Part shown: one piece after another, positions 54,851-63,889 of the stretch
How the letters are laid out: each line of letters opens with the position of its first letter
How positions within the stretch are numbered: position 1 is the first letter of the stretch
Notes under the pieces: generated by a model
Database searches by the model: none
Seen by the model: the letters and a program-made list of their open reading frames with translations, nothing else
Told to the model about the DNA's origin: nothing
Program-made: the position numbers and the translations under genes
Source: Amazonocrinis nigriterrae CENA67
GTDB taxonomy: Bacteria; Cyanobacteriota; Cyanobacteriia; Cyanobacteriales; Nostocaceae
Length of the DNA: 64,000 bases
Assembly (NCBI RefSeq): GCF_016056305.1
Contig: NZ_JAECZC010000081.1
Span: 39,611-103,610 of the forward strand
Direction of reading: 5' to 3'

Positions 54851-57427
54851 ATGCTTCATTCAGTTCCACCGCCCGCATTGCCTGCTATTCTCGAACCTGT
54901 ACAACCGACCAATTCCATCACATCTGCTAGTAAAAGCCAGTTGACTGCAATTGTAGAGACTGACACTAGCAGCACAGGAAGTAAACAAAAGTCTCAACTA
55001 AAACCACAAACGCCGCAAACCATCATCACGGCGAATAATGATAATTATCCACCTTTAACAACTTCCATTGATGCCACTAGGCAGAACTCAATAGTTGGCG
55101 GAACTTTAACAGCACCCAATACGCCGCAAACTTTCCCTCCAGAATTTTCTCCTCTAGATGCTTCTAGAAGTGCTGCGAGTTTGGGGGAGGTACAGGCAGT
55201 TGGTTATCCGATGCAGCAGGTTAAAGTCTCTAATCCCCAAGGCGAAAGTAGCCCAGATACGACTATTGCTCCTAGCCTGATAGATAAACAGAACTTATTA
55301 CCGCCCCAAAACCAAGTTTTAGCTGAAAAGTTAGCCCAACAAACACAGCCAGTTAATATTACTGCACAACAGTCTGGTGAGAAAATCAACCTCTCTGTAT
55401 CTACTGATGATACTGTACCAAATGCACCAAGTTCTCAACCAGTACAAAATGTCATAGAATTTAAGTCTCGCAGTTCAGCAAACGAAACTGCAACGCCTTC
55501 TAGCATAGAATTCAAGTCACCCACCCAACCAACCCAACAGCCTGCACCTGCCAGCACGCCGCCAGCAAGACAGAGAATTGTAGAAGTGACATCTGATAGG
55601 CAGGAGTACGATGAACAACGGCGAATTGTCACAGCCGAAGGGAATGTGGTAGTGCGATTTGATGGTGCAGTGGTAGACGCCGATCGCTTACAAGTAAATT
55701 TAGACAACTTGATCGCCGTTGGCGAAGGTAATGTGGCATTGACAAGGGGCGATCAAGTATTACGAGGAGAACGCTTTACTTATAACTTTGTCCAAGACAG
55801 TGGCGAACTCGAAAATGGTAGGGGGGAAATTAATCTACCCTCAGCCTCAACAGACTTTGCTTTCTTACCCGCAAATGTGGCAACACCTGGTGGAGTGCCA
55901 CAACGTCCACCAAGCGATCGCATTCGAGCCAATCAGCCTGTTTCTGGTGTCAGCAGTCCGGGAGGCATTGACTTTGTATTAGGGGGTAATAGGGACGCAA
56001 GTAACCTCCCACCGCCAAAAGTAGGGGGTGTAATCAAACGGGTACGGTTTGAAGCAAAACGCATTGATTTTTATCCGCGAGGCTGGCAAGCAAGGGATGT
56101 ACGCATTACCAATGACCCGTTTTCGCCTCCAGAATTAGAACTGCGAGCAGATAAAGTGACTCTGACGCGGGAAGCTCCCTTAATAGACCGAATTAGAACA
56201 CAGCGACAGCGTTTAGTATTTGACCAAAAATTCGCTCTACCCATCCCAGTGGATCAGCAGACCATTGACCGACGGGAGCGGGAAGTCACGCCTGCCATTG
56301 TATCCCCTGGTTATGATGGCAATAAGCGGGGTGGTTTATTTGTGGAGCGTAGCTTTAAACCCCTGGATACAGAACAGGCAAGCTTGACCGTCACGCCTCA
56401 GTTTTTCGTGCAAAAAGCTGTACAAGATGGTTCAACTGATATAGCATCACTGTTTGGTGTCAAGTCCAGGCTGAATGCTGTTTTCAGTCCCAAGACTTCA
56501 CTGCAAGGTTCTGGGGAGTTAACCAGTTTTGACTTGGACGAAGTGGAGAACAATCTCAAGGCAAGTCTGCGCTTGCGCCAGCTATTAGGCGATCGCAATC
56601 CCCATACCCTCAATTTAGAATACAGCTACCGCGATCGGCTTTATAATGGTACCCTCGGCTTTCAAACTGTCCAGAGTAGCCTTGGTGGTGTGCTTTTGTC
56701 TCCGGTAATTCCTTTGGGTAAGAGTGGCATTAACCTCACCTATCAAGCAGGCGCACAGTATATCAACGCCAACACTGATCGCCTAGACTTGCTAGAACCA
56801 ATTCGAGAAAACAATCGCATCTCACTTGGTCGCTTACAAGCCAGCGCCGACCTCAGTACCGGCTTGTTGCTTTGGCGAGGCAAACCATTACCAGCCACCG
56901 CCACCGAGGGATTACGATACACAGCTAACCCTGTAGTTCCTTATTTGCAGGCGATCGCTGGCATCACAGGCACTACTAGCTATTACACTAGTGGAGACAA
57001 TCAAAGTACCCTCACTGGTAGAGTTGGCTTAATAGGGCAGATTGGCAATTTCTCTCGTCCTTTTTTAGATTATACCGCTTTTAATATTATTTATTCTCAA
57101 GGGTTAAACAGTGGTTTATCGCCCTTTTTGTTTGATCGTTCTGTAGATAACAGAGTGTTAAGTGCCGGAATTTCACAACAACTTTACGGCCCATTTCGCT
57201 TAGGTTTTCAAACTTCAATTAACTTAGATACTGGTGAACAAAGTAGCACCGACTACTTTGTGGAATATACCCGCCGCACTTATGGCATCACCTTGCGTTA
57301 CAATCCGGTGCTGGAATTAGGTGGTTTCAGCATTCGTATTAGTGACTTTAACTGGACTGGTGGCACTGATCCCTTTTCTGGTGGTGAAGTTAAGCCAGTT
57401 GTGAATGGTGTGCAACAGGAAAATTAA
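54851..57427 (+). CDS. DUF3769 outer-membrane protein (OstA/LptD-like)
   Basis: 858 residues from the ATG at 54851. A TTG at 54839 would add only MFLH. The first 250 residues are Pro/Thr/Gln-rich and low-complexity. An OstA/LptA-like domain follows near residues 260-340 (RIVEVTSDRQEYDEQRRIVTAEGNVVVRFDGAVVDADRLQVNL). Then comes the DUF3769 beta-barrel (RQLLGDRNPHTLNLEYSYRDRLYNGTLGFQTVQSS...GFSIRISDFNWTGG). No N-terminal signal peptide is visible, so the export route is unclear. It is probably the cyanobacterial counterpart of the LPS-transport or solvent-tolerance barrel. Confidence 0.88.
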   Translation: MLHSVPPPALPAILEPVQPTNSITSASKSQLTAIVETDTSSTGSKQKSQLKPQTPQTIITANNDNYPPLTTSIDATRQNSIVGGTLTAPNTPQTFPPEFSPLDASRSAASLGEVQAVGYPMQQVKVSNPQGESSPDTTIAPSLIDKQNLLPPQNQVLAEKLAQQTQPVNITAQQSGEKINLSVSTDDTVPNAPSSQPVQNVIEFKSRSSANETATPSSIEFKSPTQPTQQPAPASTPPARQRIVEVTSDRQEYDEQRRIVTAEGNVVVRFDGAVVDADRLQVNLDNLIAVGEGNVALTRGDQVLRGERFTYNFVQDSGELENGRGEINLPSASTDFAFLPANVATPGGVPQRPPSDRIRANQPVSGVSSPGGIDFVLGGNRDASNLPPPKVGGVIKRVRFEAKRIDFYPRGWQARDVRITNDPFSPPELELRADKVTLTREAPLIDRIRTQRQRLVFDQKFALPIPVDQQTIDRREREVTPAIVSPGYDGNKRGGLFVERSFKPLDTEQASLTVTPQFFVQKAVQDGSTDIASLFGVKSRLNAVFSPKTSLQGSGELTSFDLDEVENNLKASLRLRQLLGDRNPHTLNLEYSYRDRLYNGTLGFQTVQSSLGGVLLSPVIPLGKSGINLTYQAGAQYINANTDRLDLLEPIRENNRISLGRLQASADLSTGLLLWRGKPLPATATEGLRYTANPVVPYLQAIAGITGTTSYYTSGDNQSTLTGRVGLIGQIGNFSRPFLDYTAFNIIYSQGLNSGLSPFLFDRSVDNRVLSAGISQQLYGPFRLGFQTSINLDTGEQSSTDYFVEYTRRTYGITLRYNPVLELGGFSIRISDFNWTGGTDPFSGGEVKPVVNGVQQEN

Positions 57428-57430
57428 ATT

Positions 57431-57495
57431 CGTAATTGGTAATTGGTAATTGGTAATTGATAATTGGTAATTGGTAATTGGTAATTGGTAATTGG
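57431..57495 (+). repeat. STRR array of TTGGTAA heptamers
   Basis: About nine copies of (A)ATTGGTA heptamers, one copy reading TTGATAA, end 1 bp before GAGAAGG, the ribosome site of the next gene. Confidence 0.9.
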
Positions 57496-57508
57496 TGAGA
57501 AGGTAATC

Positions 57509-58003
57509 ATGAACAAAATACTGGCTACTGCTGTTGTTTTACTTGGTTTAATTACCTCTGGCGTAGCTGTTGCTGAAACTCAAAATCATCCAGTACACCC
57601 AAGACCAAACTTTGAACCCCTTTCCAAACCAGAAACAGTTTCAACTCCAACATCTAATTACAGCAGATATCCGGACAACAGCAATAAGACAGAAGCCCAA
57701 TTAATTAAGAAAGAAAGAATAATCAAGGGGCTTAAAAAAGGATTACAGCTTAAGCAAATCAAACTTCTGAAATATTCAGAATATCTTACTAATAGAAAAG
57801 AACTTGGAGGTAGCATTTTAGAAAATTTGATGGTTCATCCTAATCGTTTAGTGTGGGTTGCTGAAATCGAGGCACCGGAAGGCAGTTTAGAAGTGCGTCA
57901 AAGTAATGGACAAAACGTAAAATTCAAGACATCGAAAGTATTCTTAGTAGTTGATGCTGAAACAGGCGAACACTTAGATACAGATATTTTTGAAGTCCCT
58001 TAA
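57509..58003 (+). CDS. Hypothetical secreted protein
   Basis: 164 residues from the ATG at 57509 (MNKILATAVVLLGLITSGVAVAET), a clean signal peptide with cleavage near residue 22-24. The start at 57485 would place repeat sequence before it. A Pro-rich stretch follows (HPVHPRPNFEPLSKP). Then comes a Lys-rich helix (LIKKERIIKGLKKGLQLKQIKLLKY) and a beta-rich end (LVWVAEIEAPEGSLEVRQSNGQNVKFKTSKVFLVVDAETG). No family recognised. It follows the DUF3769 gene by 81 bp, mostly STRR. Confidence 0.65.
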   Translation: MNKILATAVVLLGLITSGVAVAETQNHPVHPRPNFEPLSKPETVSTPTSNYSRYPDNSNKTEAQLIKKERIIKGLKKGLQLKQIKLLKYSEYLTNRKELGGSILENLMVHPNRLVWVAEIEAPEGSLEVRQSNGQNVKFKTSKVFLVVDAETGEHLDTDIFEVP

Positions 58004-58816
58004 ATAATTGCTGTCATTGTTGCATGATTGAGGGAAAGAGTACACTTTTCTTAATAGAGTTTAGTTCTACGTTTTGTACTGCATTTACTTGCAAACTGCT
58101 GTATTTTCCAGACCTTATACCAATTCTCTAAAATCCGGCAACACATTCAAACACCGAAACCCAGACTATACCTGAATTTCTTAATTACGAATTACCCTCC
58201 GGGTGACGCTCCTGCGTCGCTAACGCTGCGCTAACGGCAGTTACTCCACTTGGGGAAACCCCAAGACCGTACTGCCTCACGAATTACGAATTACGAATTG
58301 GTTTTAAAGCGATCGCTCCCTCTCGCCCCACTCTTGATGACCAGCGTCAGCCGATCCACTTGACCCAATTGTGTGTAATATTTGACAAGTCAATCTCAAG
58401 TTATCAAAAGTTTCTAACAATTTGTAAATGAATATTAATAATAAAATAAATAATTTAAGATAAGGTCAAGTAAATTGATAGAAAAAAATATCATAAACGT
58501 CAAAAATAATGGATAATTTCTATAAGGCAAAAACAAGAAAAACCATTAATTTTGGATAAAGTTTTGATGTCAATCAACTGCTCCTAACTTCAGGTGAGAA
58601 TTCAATATATAGAAAACTCCAACCGTATGAAGATGGAGTTTTTGTGAATGGGGAATTGGGTATGTATAAGGAGAAAAAGTTCCAATTCCCTATTTACTAT
58701 TGGTCTTGAGAATCGGAAATCGGGAATTGGGAATTAGGGATTAAAAATTGGGAAAAAAGATGTAAGTTGTTCATCCCAGTCCCCAGTCCCCAAAGAAAAA
58801 TTAACAAAGAGCAAAG
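58004..58816. other. Intergenic region upstream of glgP
   Basis: No gene. It contains GTAACTCAC/GGCAGTTACTCC palindromic repeats near 58200-58290, STRR-like GGGAATT/GGAATTG heptamers near 58651-58770, and AT-rich DNA at 58430-58600. The phosphorylase promoter should be in the last 200 bp. Confidence 0.6.
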
Positions 58817-61036
58817 ATGTATATGGCTAACAGCAGTGCAATTACAGCAGCGGTTCGATTGAGTGAAAAGTTACCTTTTCCGCTCAAGCGTTTAGCAGAT
58901 TTAGCTTATAACTATTGGTGGTGTTGGACTAGCGATCGCATAGCGTTATTCCAAACTATTGATCCCCAAGAATGGGAACGCTGTGGACATAATCCAGTGG
59001 CAATTTTAGAGTCATCTAGCTACGAACGTCTCACCCAGTTAGCCGAAGACCCATTTTACTTAAAGCAGATTTCCGCTCTCACGCGTGAGTTTGACACATA
59101 CATGGCACAGAAAGATACTTGGGTGAGTCGTGTTGCGCCGCAAGTATCCCAAGACCGCCCCATAGCTTACTTTTGTGCCGAATTTGGCATCCATGAATCT
59201 CTGCCGGTGTATTCTGGTGGCTTGGGCATTCTCGCCGGGGATCACCTGAAATCCTCATCAGATTTGGGTGTACCGCTGGTTGGTGTCGGCTTGCTATATC
59301 GCCAAGGTTATTTTCGCCAACGCTTGAACCGCCACGGTTGGCAAGAAGATTATTATCTGGATAATCCCTTCCAGCGGATGCCCTTAGAGTTAATTAAAGA
59401 CGAACAAGGGCAACCGCTGACTATCCAGTTAGAAATTCGCCAGCGACAAGTAAAAGTGCAAATTTGGCGAGTGCAAGTTGGGCGGGTAAGTCTATATTTA
59501 CTAGATAGCGATCGCCAAGACAACGATCCCATCGACCGCTGGCTAACTGGACATCTATACGGCGGTAACTTAGAAACTCGCATCGCCCAAGAAGTCGTCT
59601 TAGGAATTGGCGGGGTGCGTGCTTTAACAGCTTTGGGAATTCAACCTTCTGTCTATCACCTCAACGAAGGACACGCCGCCTTCTGTACTTTGGAAATTGC
59701 TAGACAAGCAATTGAACGTACAGGTAAATCCTTCTACGACATCGAAGCCGAAGTACGCAACAGTTGTGTATTCACCACCCATACACCCGTTCCTGCCGGT
59801 CACGATGTCTTCTCCCCAGATTTAATCGACTCCTACTTTGCTCATTACTGGCCACAATTGCGACTTTCCCGCGAGCAATTTTTAGCATTAGGCGCACGAC
59901 GACTAGGCGACCCTTGGGAACCCTTCGGGATGACCGTTTTAGCTTTGCGGATGTGTCGTGCTTGCAATGGCGTCAGTGAATTACACGGCCAAGTTTCGCG
60001 CAAAATGTGGACAGTTCTCTTTCCCCGGCGGTCTGAAGCCGATGTGCCAATTGGTTACATTACCAATGGCGTACATGCACCTACTTGGACTGCTCCTTTA
60101 TTGGCTGATTTGTATAATCAATATTTAGGAGCAGACTGGAAAACCCGTGCTGTTGATCCCCAGATGTGGGCGAAAGTTGATGAGATTCCCGATGAAGAAC
60201 TATGGTCGCGTCATCTCATCCTCAAAGACAGACTCATCGCCTACACACGTTATAAAGTCAAGAAAGCGCGAGAACAGCGTGGTGAAGATTACAAACTTAT
60301 CCAAGCCACTGATAGCCTACTAGACTCCAACGTCCTGACAATTGGATTTGCCAGACGCTTTAGCCCTTACAAACGCGGCGATCTGATTTTACGTGATGCC
60401 CAAAGAGCGTTGAAGATTTTTGGTAATGCCCAACGTCCAGTACAGATTATCTTTGCAGGAAAAGCTCACCCAGCCGATGAAGAAGGCAAGCGAATTATTC
60501 AACGTTTAATGGAGTGGTGTCAAAATTCAGGCATTCTCAACCGAGTTGCCTTTATTGAAGACTACGACATTTACACCGGGCAAAAACTAGTACAAGGTGT
60601 AGATGTGTGGTTGAACAACCCCCGCCGCCCTCTAGAAGCATCCGGTACAAGCGGGCAAAAAGTCTGCTTCAACGGTGGGATTAATTGCAGCGTCCTTGAT
60701 GGTTGGTGGTGCGAAGGTTACCAAGCCGATGCCAATGGTAAAGGAATTAACGGTTGGGCAATTGGTGAAGATGCTCATACCAGCGACCAAGAACTGCAAG
60801 ACCGCATTGACTCACAGTCGTTGTATCAACTGTTGGAAGAGGAAATTGTTCCCCTATATTATGACCAAGATGCCAATGGCATTCCCCACCGCTGGGTGCA
60901 GATGATGAAAACGTCGATTAAGACGAATGCGCCACTATTCAACACAGACAGAATGATTGCCGACTACGTTTCACAGGTTTATGTCCCAGAAATTGCTACT
61001 CGTGTAGGGCCTATTTTGGCTAAGGTTCTGCTGTAA
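58817..61036 (+). CDS. glgP: Alpha-glucan (glycogen) phosphorylase, short type
   Basis: 739 residues. It has the N-terminal DUF3417-type helical region (KRLADLAYNYWWCWTSD...), YFCAEFGIHESLPVYSGGLGILAGDHLKSSSDLGVPLVGVGLLYRQGYF, and HLNEGHAAFCTLE. The pyridoxal-phosphate segment EASGTSGQKVCFNGGINCSVLDGWWCEG holds the cofactor lysine (K615). It releases glucose-1-phosphate from glycogen. In this motif the usual GMK-type context reads GQK; otherwise nothing unusual. The start ATG at 58817 and a second one at 58823 are equally possible. It stands alone. Confidence 0.93.
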   Translation: MYMANSSAITAAVRLSEKLPFPLKRLADLAYNYWWCWTSDRIALFQTIDPQEWERCGHNPVAILESSSYERLTQLAEDPFYLKQISALTREFDTYMAQKDTWVSRVAPQVSQDRPIAYFCAEFGIHESLPVYSGGLGILAGDHLKSSSDLGVPLVGVGLLYRQGYFRQRLNRHGWQEDYYLDNPFQRMPLELIKDEQGQPLTIQLEIRQRQVKVQIWRVQVGRVSLYLLDSDRQDNDPIDRWLTGHLYGGNLETRIAQEVVLGIGGVRALTALGIQPSVYHLNEGHAAFCTLEIARQAIERTGKSFYDIEAEVRNSCVFTTHTPVPAGHDVFSPDLIDSYFAHYWPQLRLSREQFLALGARRLGDPWEPFGMTVLALRMCRACNGVSELHGQVSRKMWTVLFPRRSEADVPIGYITNGVHAPTWTAPLLADLYNQYLGADWKTRAVDPQMWAKVDEIPDEELWSRHLILKDRLIAYTRYKVKKAREQRGEDYKLIQATDSLLDSNVLTIGFARRFSPYKRGDLILRDAQRALKIFGNAQRPVQIIFAGKAHPADEEGKRIIQRLMEWCQNSGILNRVAFIEDYDIYTGQKLVQGVDVWLNNPRRPLEASGTSGQKVCFNGGINCSVLDGWWCEGYQADANGKGINGWAIGEDAHTSDQELQDRIDSQSLYQLLEEEIVPLYYDQDANGIPHRWVQMMKTSIKTNAPLFNTDRMIADYVSQVYVPEIATRVGPILAKVLL

Positions 61037-61103
61037 AGCATTTTAAACTTCCTGGTTCAATAGAGGGGTGGTTTACCTGCCCCTTTTTTCTTGTATCAAA
61101 GAT

Positions 61104-61271
61104 ATGGAAATTACAAAACTCAAGGTTCGACCCTATCAGTTAGATGACGAACAACAGGTTATCGAGTTATGGCATCGTTGCAATTTAGTTGTCCCGTGGA
61201 ATGACCCAAAACGCGACATCGAATTAAAATTGCAATTTCAGAGGCTATACATCAAGCTAAAGAAGACCTAA
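61104..61271 (+). pseudogene. Truncated GNAT acetyltransferase
   Basis: The start, MEITKLKVRPYQLDDEQQVIELWHRCNLVVPWNDPKRDIELKLQFQ, is the usual N-terminus of a GNAT family N-acetyltransferase (YpeA type). After about 45 residues it is joined to unrelated sequence and stops at 61271. The acetyl-CoA-binding motif is absent, so it cannot be functional. It is probably a fragment left by recombination. Confidence 0.75.
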
Positions 61272-61396
61272 TGGTTCGTGCTAATCTCAAAGGCAATAAT
61301 CCAGATGTGGGCGTTGACCCAAATGGAGAGATTTTTATTAAAATAGGTAAGGGTAAATACTCTGGAGATTCGATAGTAAATATTTTAGATTTCTGA
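61241..61396 (+). pseudogene. Possible C-terminal tail of a polymorphic toxin
   Basis: In another frame than the GNAT fragment, about 51 codons read EAIHQAKEDLMVRANLKGNNPDVGVDPNGEIFIKIGKGKY and end at 61396. The NPDVGVDPNGEIFIK segment looks like the tails of bacterial polymorphic-toxin C-terminal domains. It lies 32 bp before a DUF4279 gene, a putative immunity gene. No start codon or upstream toxin body is present, so this is at most an orphan tail. Confidence 0.4.
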
Positions 61397-61428
61397 GAAT
61401 AATACTGTTAGTCAAATAATAAAAAGTC

Positions 61429-61845
61429 ATGTCTAATAATAATCTTGCAACTTTAGTTATAACTAGTTCTGTCTTAACGACTCAAGATATCACAAATTAT
61501 TTGAAAATCAATCCTAATAGAAGCCACGAGAAAGGAACTCCATTAAACCCAAGAATTCCTGATAAGAATATTCGCGATGAATCTTCTTGGATGTTGCGAA
61601 GTAAATTAAATCAAGAAAATTCTTTGGAAGAAAAGATAAATGAATTACTGGACATTGTTCAAAGTAATTTAGATTTGTTCAGAGAAATAGAAAAATATAT
61701 TGATGTTGAAATATATTGTAGTCTTTTTTTAAGAGAAAAAAGCAGTACTTTTTATTTGTCATCAAAAACGCTTGCTAAAATAAGCGCAATTCCTATTGAT
61801 ATTATTGTTGCTATATATCCTTATGATGAGTCTGAACAAAATTAA
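61429..61845 (+). CDS. DUF4279 domain-containing protein, putative immunity protein
   Basis: 138 residues. LATLVITSSVLTTQDITNYLKINPNRSHEKGTPLN, SWMLRSKL, EEKINELLDIVQSNLDLFREIEKYIDVEIYCSLFL and the ending FYLSSKTLAKISAIPIDIIVAIYPYDE follow the DUF4279 pattern. DUF4279 proteins are often found next to polymorphic toxins and are thought to act as immunity proteins; this is knowledge of the family and not shown here. The start ATG 61429 lies 32 bp after the end of the toxin-like tail. Confidence 0.78.
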   Translation: MSNNNLATLVITSSVLTTQDITNYLKINPNRSHEKGTPLNPRIPDKNIRDESSWMLRSKLNQENSLEEKINELLDIVQSNLDLFREIEKYIDVEIYCSLFLREKSSTFYLSSKTLAKISAIPIDIIVAIYPYDESEQN

Positions 61846-62539
61846 CCCTAGATTTGTCATAACATCTGAAAAAGATTATTTATCTCACAAATAAACATCC
61901 TTTTTGGTTGACTTTGTTAGATTACATCTCGGCTTTATTGCGGAATGATCGCGCTACTCCTCCCACTTCACCAACACCCCATCCGCAGTCACCAATCCCC
62001 ACTGCGGAAACTTCGCCACCAGTTTCTTGATAACGATCCGCAAAGCTGGATGTCCTGCCAGCACTCCTACAAGAAGTCAAAGCCTGGATTTTCTTTTAAG
62101 ACCTCTGCCGTTTTTATCTTCTCCATCCTCCAGGGTCGTGCCTTAGATCGACTATGCATTAGTCGCATCTTTCTTAACAAAAGAGCGAAAGGCTAGGATT
62201 TAAATACAGCAGTAGTTTGATCTATACAAGCCAAGAATGAACACAAATGATCCGCATTAAAAGTAATGGAAGTTAACAGTAATATTAAAGATATTCAACA
62301 GAAAATAAAGAAAAGTAGAGTTGAGTAAAAATTAACTTATAAAATTCCTGTTGTGAATAGAAAACGCTGTAAGTTAGTTACAGTAATAGTTTTAAAACAA
62401 ATTAGGACAAAAAATAGCAACAAACAATTGTTAAGAATACAAAAAATTCCTTGCCAAACCCATATCTGCTGACGATCGAGATTGATTAACCAGGCTAGTT
62501 GCGTTTACTTAATTTTTATTAACCTACTTATTAATTTAT
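61846..62539. other. Gene-poor region with a minus-strand remnant
   Basis: The minus strand near 61950-62040 reads ALRIVIKKLVAKFPQWGLVTADGVLVKWEE and then stops. This could be the tail of a decayed protein, but I cannot assign it. A second short frame (TAEVLKENPGFDFL) lies beside it. The remainder is AT-rich DNA before the next gene. Confidence 0.45.
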
Positions 62540-63334
62540 ATGCGTATATGGCAAGCTGATTTTTATCGTAGTCCACAGCAAGATGCATCTGGACAGATTT
62601 TATGGGAATTATCGATTTGTGATGCAAATCGTAGCTTTGAATATGCAGCTACTTGTCCTCAGTCAGCAGCAAATTCGAGTTGGATTGCTGCTCAAATTCA
62701 GCTGGCGGCTGGTGAAAATTTACCAAATATAATTCAAGTATTTCGCCCTCAGTCTTTAAGTTTAATACAAGCGGCTGGACGCAATTTAGGTATTAATGTT
62801 GAAGCGACTCGTCGCACTTCGGCATTGAAACAGTGGTTACAAGAAAAACAATATACTTTAGCCCTGGATAAACCACCACCCGCACCATTACCAGAAAATT
62901 TGTGGGGGGAAGAATGGCGTTTTGCGACACTCCAGGCTGGTGAACTAGTGGATGTATTTGCACAAAGGCTAATCCCCGTTTTATATATGCCAGAATTTCT
63001 TAAACCTATCAATCTGGGTTTAGCGTCAACACTTCCTGTACCTGGTGTAGTAATCTATGGAGGTAGGCGATCGCTACGTTTAGCCAAGTGGTTAGAAGAA
63101 GCACAACCAGTAGCATTAAATTACATCGCTGGTGCGCCGGATGGCTTAATATTAGAAGCTGGTTTGGCAGACAGATGGGTTGTGGCAACTTTTACAGATG
63201 CAGAAGTCGCTGCTGCTGCTAAAGTTTATGAACAGCGAAAACAACAAAGCCGCGGACTGCATTTTTTACTGGTGCAACCTGATGATTCAGGGATGACTTA
63301 CAGTGGCTTTTGGTTATTGCAGCAAGAAGATTAA
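62540..63334 (+). CDS. Tab2/Atab2 family RNA-binding protein
   Basis: 264 residues. It begins MRIWQADFYRSPQQDASGQILWELSICDANRSFEYAATCPQSAANSSWI, the usual start of Tab2 proteins, and contains LGINVEATRRTSALKQWLQEK, PLPENLWGEEWRFATLQAGEL and ADRWVVATFTDAEVAAAAKVYEQRK. In plants and green algae Tab2 promotes translation of photosystem core subunits (psaB). The cyanobacterial role is probably similar. It stands alone. Confidence 0.93.
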   Translation: MRIWQADFYRSPQQDASGQILWELSICDANRSFEYAATCPQSAANSSWIAAQIQLAAGENLPNIIQVFRPQSLSLIQAAGRNLGINVEATRRTSALKQWLQEKQYTLALDKPPPAPLPENLWGEEWRFATLQAGELVDVFAQRLIPVLYMPEFLKPINLGLASTLPVPGVVIYGGRRSLRLAKWLEEAQPVALNYIAGAPDGLILEAGLADRWVVATFTDAEVAAAAKVYEQRKQQSRGLHFLLVQPDDSGMTYSGFWLLQQED

Positions 63335-63406
63335 CCTACGAGTTACTTACGAGTTACTATTGATATAGTACAGCTTGATATCTACTTTTTGATATCTACT
63401 TTAGAT

Positions 63407-63889
63407 ATGAAGAAACTTTCAAGTGTAATTTTTTCAGTTGCTTTAACTGTTTTGTCTGTAGGTACATGGGTAGCTTTTGCAAATTCAGCAAATGCTGGCG
63501 ATGTTCGCGGTAATTACCGCAACAATAGAACTTATGTTAGACCATACTATCGCTCGAACCGAGGTTTTAGATATTACACACCATCACCTGAAAATAGACC
63601 ATACTATCGCTCTAACAGAGGTTTTAGATATTACACACCATCACCTGAAAATAGACCATACTATCGCTCTAACAGAGGTTTTAGATATTACACACCATCA
63701 CCTGAAAATAGACCATACTATCGCTCTAACAGAGGTTTTAGATATTACACACCAATACCTAAAACTATTATTTATCCTGCTTCTCCCTCAACTGTAACTG
63801 TCCCTCCTGCTATTTACCCTTCACCTGTAACTGTCCCTCCTGCTATTTACCCTTCACCTGTAACTGTCCCTCCTGCTACTTATCCATAG
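63407..63889 (+). CDS. Secreted repeat protein
   Basis: 160 residues from the ATG at 63407 (MKKLSSVIFSVALTVLSVGTWVAFANSANA), a good signal peptide. A TTG at 63389 is inferior. The mature part has four copies of a 19-residue repeat (RPYYRSNRGFRYYTPSPEN), then three short TVPPA.YPSPV repeats. It is rich in Tyr, Arg, Pro and Ser, and cysteine-free. Likely a cell-surface or periplasmic protein; function unknown. The 57-bp nucleotide copies are almost identical, so the repeat is young or kept uniform. Confidence 0.75.
   Translation: MKKLSSVIFSVALTVLSVGTWVAFANSANAGDVRGNYRNNRTYVRPYYRSNRGFRYYTPSPENRPYYRSNRGFRYYTPSPENRPYYRSNRGFRYYTPSPENRPYYRSNRGFRYYTPIPKTIIYPASPSTVTVPPAIYPSPVTVPPAIYPSPVTVPPATYP
63539..63766 (+). 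repeat. 57-bp coding tandem repeat
   Basis: Four direct repeats of 57 bp start at 63539, 63596, 63653 and 63710. Copies 2 and 3 are identical. Copy 1 differs at a few bases (CGAACCG vs CTAACAG), and copy 4 ends CAATACCTAAAACT. A +1 frame through the array is also open. Confidence 0.9.

Noticed and set aside
63477..63797. Overlapping 106-codon frame in the repeat gene
   Set aside because: Second open frame caused by the 57-bp period; lacks a signal peptide and the real gene has one.
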